From JANMEX01 sp031423755 (GTDB lineage: Bacteria; Pseudomonadota; Alphaproteobacteria; Rhizobiales; Rhizobiaceae): a DNA stretch of 9,861 nt. The notes beneath the pieces were generated by a model. The model did no database searches, was not told where the DNA came from, and saw only the letters and a program-made list of their open reading frames with translations. The position numbers were made by a program, and so were the translations under genes. Positions within the stretch are counted from its first letter, which is position 1, and each line of letters begins with the position of its first letter. The stretch covers positions 1 to 9,861 of the forward strand of contig JANPGC010000194.1 in NCBI GenBank assembly GCA_031423755.1, given 5' to 3'. Shown in pieces: positions 6,284-9,861 of the stretch.

Positions 6284-6360
6284 CGGGGAGAAGTTTTGCG
6301 CCCGTTGACAACAATACTCTGACGCAAGGGAAGAGAGACAAGCCGCCAGAAGCGCAGAAG

Positions 6361-6388
6361 AAAACAAAAAAGACGGGACAAGCCCGCC
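6361..6388 (-). terminator. Intrinsic terminator of the lipoprotein gene
   Basis: On the minus strand GGCGGG-CTTGT-CCCGTC (6388-6372) forms a 6-bp stem with one G-T pair, followed by TTTTTTGTTTT (6371-6361). It lies 31 bp past the lipoprotein stop codon, a textbook Rho-independent terminator that isolates this gene from nrdJ. Confidence 0.85.
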
Positions 6389-6419
6389 TTGGAATGTCAC
6401 AGCAGCTTTGTGCGCAAAC

Positions 6420-6815
6420 TTACGACTTGGCGGGTTTCTTGACAGGCTTCTTGACGGCACCGCCCGCAGCTTCAGCCGCTTTCAACTCTTCAGCAGCCAT
6501 TTGGTCTGCGCTTTTCGGCGAAGTATCGACCAGCGACAGCACTTTGCCCTTGGCATTGACCGTGCAGCGGGCATCGCGCGAATCAACCTTGAGATAGACA
6601 TCCGTGTTCTTGCCGGCAGGGTTGGAGGACAGAGCGATCACCCGGTCAGGATCCATGAAATACTTGTCGCCCGCCGCCTCTTGGCACGGAACGGCAAACG
6701 ATGCGTCCACGGCAGGGCGCAGAGGCGCCACAGGGCCATCACCGCCAGTCGTGCTGCAGCCACTCAGGCCGGCAACAGACAAAACGCCAAAAAATGCAAA
6801 AACGGCTGAACGCAT
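6420..6815 (-). CDS. Small lipoprotein, 131 aa, function unknown
   Basis: The N-terminus is a type II signal peptide: a short basic start (MRSA), a hydrophobic stretch, and the lipobox LSGC with the lipidated Cys at residue 20. The mature protein is therefore predicted to be membrane anchored in the periplasm. Two further cysteines, C44 in FAVPCQ and C83 in DARCTVN, could form a disulfide in a small beta-rich domain (residues about 35-100). The C-terminus is an Ala/Glu helix followed by a Lys/Pro tail (KKPVKKPAKS) that may contact peptidoglycan or another anionic surface. I chose the ATG at 6815 because GAGG lies 5 nt upstream and the signal peptide begins exactly there. A longer upstream extension would run into the hydrolase gene and is rejected. 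The gene has its own terminator and a weak promoter candidate. I do not recognise a named family. Confidence 0.85.
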   Translation of the reverse strand: MRSAVFAFFGVLSVAGLSGCSTTGGDGPVAPLRPAVDASFAVPCQEAAGDKYFMDPDRVIALSSNPAGKNTDVYLKVDSRDARCTVNAKGKVLSLVDTSPKSADQMAAEELKAAEAAGGAVKKPVKKPAKS

Positions 6816-6846
6816 GACATCCTCAAGGCTGCAAACACTTGATCCA

Positions 6847-6874
6847 CACATATCGGGCGCACAGTTTTTGTCGA
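6847..6874 (-). promoter_or_regulatory. Weak promoter candidate for the lipoprotein gene
   Basis: On the minus strand TCGACA (6874-6869) and TATGTG (6852-6847) are 16 bp apart. The -10 match is poor. It is the best pair I can see between the hydrolase stop codon and the lipoprotein start. Confidence 0.3.
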
Positions 6875-6883
6875 GAGACTTTC

Positions 6884-6910
6884 GCTGCGGGCACATCGGA
6901 TACCCGCAGC
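6884..6910 (-). terminator. Hairpin after the hydrolase gene
   Basis: GCTGCGGG (6884-6891) pairs perfectly with CCCGCAGC (6903-6910) around an 11-nt loop, 21 bp past the stop codon of the hydrolase. No T-run follows on the minus strand, so intrinsic termination would be weak; it may mark the 3' end of the operon mRNA. Confidence 0.4.
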
Positions 6911-6911
6911 C

Positions 6912-6920
6912 TGTGGATAA
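6912..6920 (+). promoter_or_regulatory. Second DnaA-box match
   Basis: TGTGGATAA, identical in sequence and orientation to the site at 6275-6283. A one-mismatch version in the opposite orientation, TGATCCACA, lies at 6840-6848. I see no AT-rich unwinding region or origin-type gene nearby, so this is not evidence of an origin. Confidence 0.3.
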
Positions 6921-6931
6921 ACGGCAACGGA

Positions 6932-7816
6932 TTACCCCGCTTTGGCAAACATCCAGTTGAGCACCAGCCGCCAGTCCGTCATGCGCACAGGCGTGCCGTG
7001 CGAGCCGGTGTTGAAACGGTGGATCATGACATTGCCCTTGCCGCCGGATTTCCGAAGAGACGCCGCAAACTCTTCCATGGCGGCGATTGGCGATGTGACA
7101 TCGTTTGTTCCGTGGCCGATAAACACCGGCATTCCGGCCTTGAATGCGACGGAGCCTGCAAATCCGGTATCGGGAAATGAGCCAAGAAACAGCATGCCGG
7201 ACAGTTGCGGGCCAAGATCGCCGTCCTTGGCAAGCCGGTGGCACAGAAAACCGCCCATCGAACCGCAGGCGATGATGATTTTGGCTTGCGGAGAGCGGGC
7301 GGCGAATACCGCGAGAATGGCTTTGACTTCCGCTGCGCCCTTGTCGTCAAACGTCGAAAAGTCGGGTGTCAGGTAAAGCCCGCCGTTCCTGACAGCCAGA
7401 TTGCGGATGCGGTTGAAATTGCCGCCGAATGTGTAGTCGTTTGAGCCTTGCTTCCGGTTGCCGCCCTGCCCGTGCAGATAAACGACGATGAAGGCGGCAT
7501 TGTCTTGAACACCTGTGGCGATGGTGCGCAACTCGCCGATTGCCGTCTCGACTTTCATGTCCTTCTCGGACTTGCGCGGCGCAAGGGAGACCCACGCGCG
7601 CTTTACCCGACGCTCTGGAACCTCGTCACGCGCGTTGATGTCACGCAATTCATTGTAGTCAACGGTGAGGTCGAGCCGGTTGGACTTTTCGCCGATCAAG
7701 CCGGGATAGGCGAATTCCGCGTCCTTGTAAGGAGCGAGCTCAAGTGCAGCACAATTCGTTGCCACCATGCATGGGCCGCAGAGAAATGAGATGGCGAGGG
7801 TGAGAGCTTTGATCAT
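6932..7816 (-). CDS. Secreted alpha/beta-hydrolase (serine esterase-like)
   Basis: A 294-residue protein with an N-terminal secretion signal (hydrophobic residues 4-19, cleavage probably near 23-25), then an alpha/beta-hydrolase fold. The likely catalytic triad is S186 in the nucleophile elbow CGSMGGF, D239 in GHGTNDVTSP, and H273 in GSHGTP. HGQGG at 115-119 supplies the oxyanion hole region. This ordering is canonical for the fold, but the substrate cannot be read from sequence; carboxylesterase, feruloyl-esterase-like or polysaccharide deacetylase-type activity are all possible. It is expected in the periplasm or outside. It follows the third beta-rich paralogue by 41 nt on the same strand and is probably its operon partner. 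No good ribosome binding site precedes the ATG; a 13-bp palindrome sits there instead (7823-7835). The start is chosen because the signal peptide begins there. Confidence 0.85.
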   Translation of the reverse strand: MIKALTLAISFLCGPCMVATNCAALELAPYKDAEFAYPGLIGEKSNRLDLTVDYNELRDINARDEVPERRVKRAWVSLAPRKSEKDMKVETAIGELRTIATGVQDNAAFIVVYLHGQGGNRKQGSNDYTFGGNFNRIRNLAVRNGGLYLTPDFSTFDDKGAAEVKAILAVFAARSPQAKIIIACGSMGGFLCHRLAKDGDLGPQLSGMLFLGSFPDTGFAGSVAFKAGMPVFIGHGTNDVTSPIAAMEEFAASLRKSGGKGNVMIHRFNTGSHGTPVRMTDWRLVLNWMFAKAG

Positions 7817-7822
7817 CTATCG

Positions 7823-7835
7823 GCAATGCCATTGC
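7823..7835. promoter_or_regulatory. 13-bp palindrome in place of a ribosome binding site
   Basis: GCAATG-C-CATTGC is a perfect 6-bp inverted repeat centred on one base, ending 7 nt before the hydrolase start codon. It occupies the position where a Shine-Dalgarno sequence would be expected. It could be an operator or simply a chance palindrome in a 41-nt gap. Confidence 0.3.
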
Positions 7836-7857
7836 AGCACCGGGATCGCAAGCGCGC

Positions 7858-8406
7858 CTATTCACAACGGACGATAACAATGCCTTGATAATAGCCCGTG
7901 GGAAATGCGCTGCCGGTGCGCGTTGCCACCAGATGCGTATTGATCCTTGTGTAGGATAGGCCGACGGGCAAGACGACGGGGCTGTTACCGGGACGTTCAG
8001 GAAAATTTGCGCCAAGCAAAAGGCTGCTGCCGGAGAAAAAGGACTGAATTGTTGTCGAGGTTCCGCCGCCTGATGGAGATGCCGTGAAGGACGGGAAGGT
8101 TGGTGCCGAGACAGTATAGTTGCCGATGGCCAGCACATCCGCAATGCCGCTCTGCCCGCCGGCGATCTTGGACGACAAGAGCCTATAGTCGCCGCTGATA
8201 CCAAAACCACCATCCTGACGGACGGTCACGCTGCAGGAGGCGTTCGTGTCGATTGTGCCCTCGAAAGTTACATTGCCGGTGGCCGCAAACGACACCGGAG
8301 CGGCCAATGCCGCCGCAACAACTGCCATCCCGGCGATCACTTTCAGCCATCGCATCGTGTCACAGACGCTCGATTGCGCCGTTCCATTGCATTGAGTGTC
8401 TGACAT
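7858..8406 (-). CDS. Secreted beta-rich protein, paralogue A (182 aa)
   Basis: An exported protein of unknown function. The signal peptide has a long hydrophilic start and a hydrophobic core at about 21-37, with cleavage after A41 (VSFA-ATG). The mature domain begins ATGNVTFEG and ends YYQGIVIVRCE, with only two cysteines in the mature part, C58 and C181, likely joined as a disulfide between the first and last strands. Gly/Ser/Thr-rich alternating sequence indicates a beta-sandwich, reminiscent of spore-coat-U/Csu fimbrial or DUF4402-type proteins; I cannot fix the family. The ATG at 8406 is preceded by GAGGTG and sits 4 nt after the stop codon of the gene upstream, so translation is probably coupled. 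A later ATG at 8355 would give a more standard signal peptide but has no ribosome binding site. It is about 40% alike to paralogue B by eye. Confidence 0.8.
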   Translation of the reverse strand: MSDTQCNGTAQSSVCDTMRWLKVIAGMAVVAAALAAPVSFAATGNVTFEGTIDTNASCSVTVRQDGGFGISGDYRLLSSKIAGGQSGIADVLAIGNYTVSAPTFPSFTASPSGGGTSTTIQSFFSGSSLLLGANFPERPGNSPVVLPVGLSYTRINTHLVATRTGSAFPTGYYQGIVIVRCE

Positions 8407-8410
8407 TTCG

Positions 8411-8971
8411 CTATTCGCACCTCACGGTGACAGTGCCTTGATAGTAACCGACCGGGTAAGGCGAACCGGTGCGCGTTGCGACAAGGTTGACGGTGACGCG
8501 TGTCCTTGACAGTCCGTTGCGCAGCGTGACGGGAATAGTTCCGTTCTGTTCGGCGAATGTAGCGCCATTCAGGATGCTGACGCCCGAATAGAGCGATTGC
8601 AGCGAAACGCTGGTGTTGCCACCAACCGGATAGGAAGTAAGAGTCGGAACCGCGATTGCTGAAATGTTGTAGGCATGATTGGATCGAACGTCGGCAACGG
8701 CAGCGACACCTCCAGCGAGCTTTGAGGACAACTGCATTTTGTCAGCACTGAGTCCGAAGGTCCCGTCGTTCACCACGGTGATCGTGCATTGATTGGCAGT
8801 TGTGATCGACCCGGAAAAAACCACGTTGCCCGTTGCGGCAGCAGCGGGAACGGAAAGTAGGCCCTGTCCTGCAAGACAAAGCGCGAAGGTCGCAGCAAGG
8901 CGCAAATACGCATTGAGGGAAACTTCCCCCGCGCCCGCCCTTCCACACTTCCGCAACCCTGTAAGGTTCAT
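8411..8971 (-). CDS. Secreted beta-rich protein, paralogue B (186 aa)
   Basis: This is the middle of three tandem paralogues. The signal peptide has an unusually long N-region (residues 1-22) with the hydrophobic core at about 24-40 and cleavage near A45 (VPAAA-ATG). The mature protein starts ATGNVVFSGS and ends GYYQGTVTVRCE, with cysteines C62 and C185 placed as in paralogue A. Shared blocks with A are LSSKxAGG, ADV, and LVATRTGSxxPxGYYQG. The ATG at 8971 is preceded by purine-rich AGAAGAAGAG, and no later in-frame start codon fits a signal peptide. It begins 24 nt after paralogue C stops. The role is unknown; a structural or adhesive surface component fits the fold and context, but this is inference. 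Confidence 0.8.
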   Translation of the reverse strand: MNLTGLRKCGRAGAGEVSLNAYLRLAATFALCLAGQGLLSVPAAAATGNVVFSGSITTANQCTITVVNDGTFGLSADKMQLSSKLAGGVAAVADVRSNHAYNISAIAVPTLTSYPVGGNTSVSLQSLYSGVSILNGATFAEQNGTIPVTLRNGLSRTRVTVNLVATRTGSPYPVGYYQGTVTVRCE

Positions 8972-8995
8972 GCTCTTCTTCTTTTCGCGTCCCGC

Positions 8996-9502
8996 TTATT
9001 CACATCGCAGGATCATCGTTGCCCTGTAGTTTCCGGCCTTGAAAGACCCTCTCAGTTTCCTCGCCTCCAAATGCAACTCGACATTTGTCAGCCCGTTTTT
9101 CAGTTTCACGCGGCTGTCGCCAGGCGTCAGCGCAAAATCCGTCTTGCCCCTCCCGGTGAACTGCGTCGAAAACTCGACGTCGTCACTTCCGCCGGACGGG
9201 GCAATCGAGAACCCGGTCGGCCGATCCACCGAAAGGTAGTACGACCCGTTAGAGGTCGTCACATCGGCCATTCCGGGCATTGCCGGATTGATCTGCGACG
9301 ACAGCTTGGTTGACCCCACGTTCTGCATCATCGTTCCGTTCCGGGTCACGATGATCTGGCAAAACTGCTTGTTGGCAGCCTGTGCCTGAATCATGGGCTC
9401 AACACCAAAATCCGCCTTCTGTGCGCTTGCCGATGTTGTCGCAAGCAGGCACCCTGCGCTTCCAAAAGCTGCGGCAAGCCGAAGGCCAAGCCGCAAACTC
9501 AT
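8996..9502 (-). CDS. Secreted beta-rich protein, paralogue C (168 aa)
   Basis: The most diverged of the three. A compact signal peptide (MSLRLGLRLAAAF then a hydrophobic core) is cut after A27 (SASA-QKAD). The mature protein keeps the early Cys (C48 in QFCQIIVTRNG), the LSSQ block, an ADV motif, and the closing Cys (C167 in MILRCE), but lacks the LVATRTGS-YYQG block shared by A and B and has charged loops instead (GDSRVKLKNG). C18 in the signal peptide is not in a good lipobox, so type I cleavage is more likely. The start codon overlaps the stop of the preceding gene as ATGA, a 4-bp overlap that implies translational coupling. Confidence 0.8.
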   Translation of the reverse strand: MSLRLGLRLAAAFGSAGCLLATTSASAQKADFGVEPMIQAQAANKQFCQIIVTRNGTMMQNVGSTKLSSQINPAMPGMADVTTSNGSYYLSVDRPTGFSIAPSGGSDDVEFSTQFTGRGKTDFALTPGDSRVKLKNGLTNVELHLEARKLRGSFKAGNYRATMILRCE

Positions 9503-9861
9503 CCCGCGCCGCCATTAAAGCCATCCGTGGACCAGCCTTCAGTGTCCCAATTGGCTTTTCCAACCTTCTTCTTGCCCGCCTTCTTCTTTTCGGCAGGCTG
9601 AGCGGCCGCCGGTTCTTCAGCAACGGCCTCCACAACTTCGGCCGCCTTCTTTTTCTTCGAAGACTTCTCCGGCGTCGGCGCTACGGCGGCGGCTTCTTCA
9701 GCTGCCGGTTCCTCGACCAGCGACTGCTCGTCAAGCGCGCTGGTTTCCGTGCTGTCCACTTCGGCGTCCTGGGTGCGCCCCAAACCAGCCTTGGCCAGCT
9801 CCAGCTCCAGCTTCAGCCGCTCAATTTCGAGCTCGTAGAGCGCGGAGCAGTTCAGCCGTTT
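9499..9861 (-). CDS. Partial Lys/Ala/Glu-rich protein with N-terminal coiled coil
   Basis: The open frame runs off the right edge, so the N-terminus is missing; 120 residues and the stop codon are visible. The first visible part, around SALYELEIERLKLELELAKAG, has heptad-like Leu/Ile spacing and should form a coiled coil. After it comes a low-complexity region of Ala, Glu, Pro and clusters of Lys (SSKKKKAAE, EKKKAGKKKVG), and a short tail WDTEGWSTDGFNGG. No signal peptide or enzyme motif is visible. Its stop overlaps the start of paralogue C by 4 bp, so it belongs to the same operon. The Lys-rich region suggests binding to an acidic partner (cell-wall polymer or nucleic acid), but that is a guess. 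I do not recognise the family. A TTG at 9783 is an unlikely start because the coiled coil continues upstream in frame. Confidence 0.75.
   Translation of the reverse strand, partial: KRLNCSALYELEIERLKLELELAKAGLGRTQDAEVDSTETSALDEQSLVEEPAAEEAAAVAPTPEKSSKKKKAAEVVEAVAEEPAAAQPAEKKKAGKKKVGKANWDTEGWSTDGFNGGAG

Larger units (their letters stand above)
6042..6360. other. Non-coding region between the nrdJ promoter and the lipoprotein terminator
   Basis: No protein-like reading frame is supported on either strand. Visible structures are GCCTT-GAAA-AAGGC (6098-6111, a GNRA-type tetraloop on the plus strand), GCCGGG with CCCGGC (6152-6157 and 6168-6173), CTACG-CAA-CGTAG (6181-6193), and AGCCTT with AAGGCT (6214-6219 and 6225-6230). 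On the minus strand TTGACG (6227-6222) and TTATAG (about 6203-6198) could form an 18-bp-spaced promoter pointing towards nrdJ. The density of small hairpins leaves room for an unannotated RNA, but I cannot identify one. Confidence 0.4.

Noticed and set aside
6019..6597. A 192-codon plus-strand frame
   Set aside because: It begins inside the NrdR box, crosses the lipoprotein terminator and runs antisense through the lipoprotein gene; the composition is not protein-like.
6275..6920. A replication origin marked by DnaA boxes
   Set aside because: There are only two exact boxes 637 bp apart, no AT-rich unwinding element, and no origin-associated genes such as dnaA, hemE, parA or repABC.
6420..7244. 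A longer, 274-residue version of the lipoprotein
   Set aside because: The extra N-terminal part overlaps the hydrolase gene in a different frame, whereas a type II signal peptide and a ribosome binding site point to the start at 6815.
1..9861. CRISPR arrays, tRNA or rRNA genes
   Set aside because: I saw no regularly spaced direct repeats, no tRNA cloverleaf sequence and no rRNA-like stretch on either strand.

Overview
The window looks like chromosomal DNA of an alphaproteobacterium, most likely Hyphomicrobiales (Rhizobiales). The main reasons are a full-length, roughly 1250-residue B12-dependent ribonucleotide reductase of the alphaproteobacterial type, G+C-rich coding sequence, and palindromic intergenic repeats built on a CCCCTCCCCCTTGAGGGG core. 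Species cannot be named from sequence alone. Every protein gene I can support lies on the minus strand; the only plus-strand transcript I propose is a small RNA.

Layout from left to right. Positions 1-746 hold no convincing gene but carry two inverted-repeat elements of REP/MITE character (250-426 and 451-630). Positions 747-1800 form a visibly more AT-rich island: an ImmA/IrrE-type zinc metallopeptidase (747-1364), a 54-residue protein of the 'RDxKTGxF...EA..RP.TTxVE' kind (1469-1633) with a hairpin after it, and a divergent plus-strand small-RNA candidate (about 1706-1797) with its own promoter-like boxes, three hairpins and an intrinsic terminator. Positions 1798-2009 are AT-rich and non-coding.

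Positions 2010-5759 encode the adenosylcobalamin-dependent class II ribonucleotide reductase NrdJ. Its upstream region has a good minus-strand promoter (6013-6041) whose -10 is covered by a near-perfect NrdR box (6007-6022). A second, weaker NrdR box lies at 5976-5991, a centre spacing of 31 bp, the usual geometry for NrdR. The inferred transcript then has an unusually long, hairpin-rich leader of about 245 nt. Positions 6042-6360 are non-coding and include another NrdR-like site and a perfect DnaA box.

Positions 6420-6815 encode a small lipoprotein with a clear terminator. Positions 6932-9861 are a probable operon transcribed right to left: a partial Lys/Ala/Glu-rich protein with an N-terminal coiled coil (runs off the right edge), three tandem paralogous secreted beta-rich proteins (9502-8996, 8971-8411, 8406-7858) joined by a 4-bp overlap, a 24-nt gap and a 4-nt gap, and a secreted alpha/beta-hydrolase (7816-6932). 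The arrangement suggests a cell-envelope or surface function, but none of the three paralogues has a function I can name.

The most interesting items are the NrdR-controlled long nrdJ leader, the small-RNA candidate, the ImmA plus small-protein pair, and the three-paralogue secreted operon. None is proven by sequence alone.
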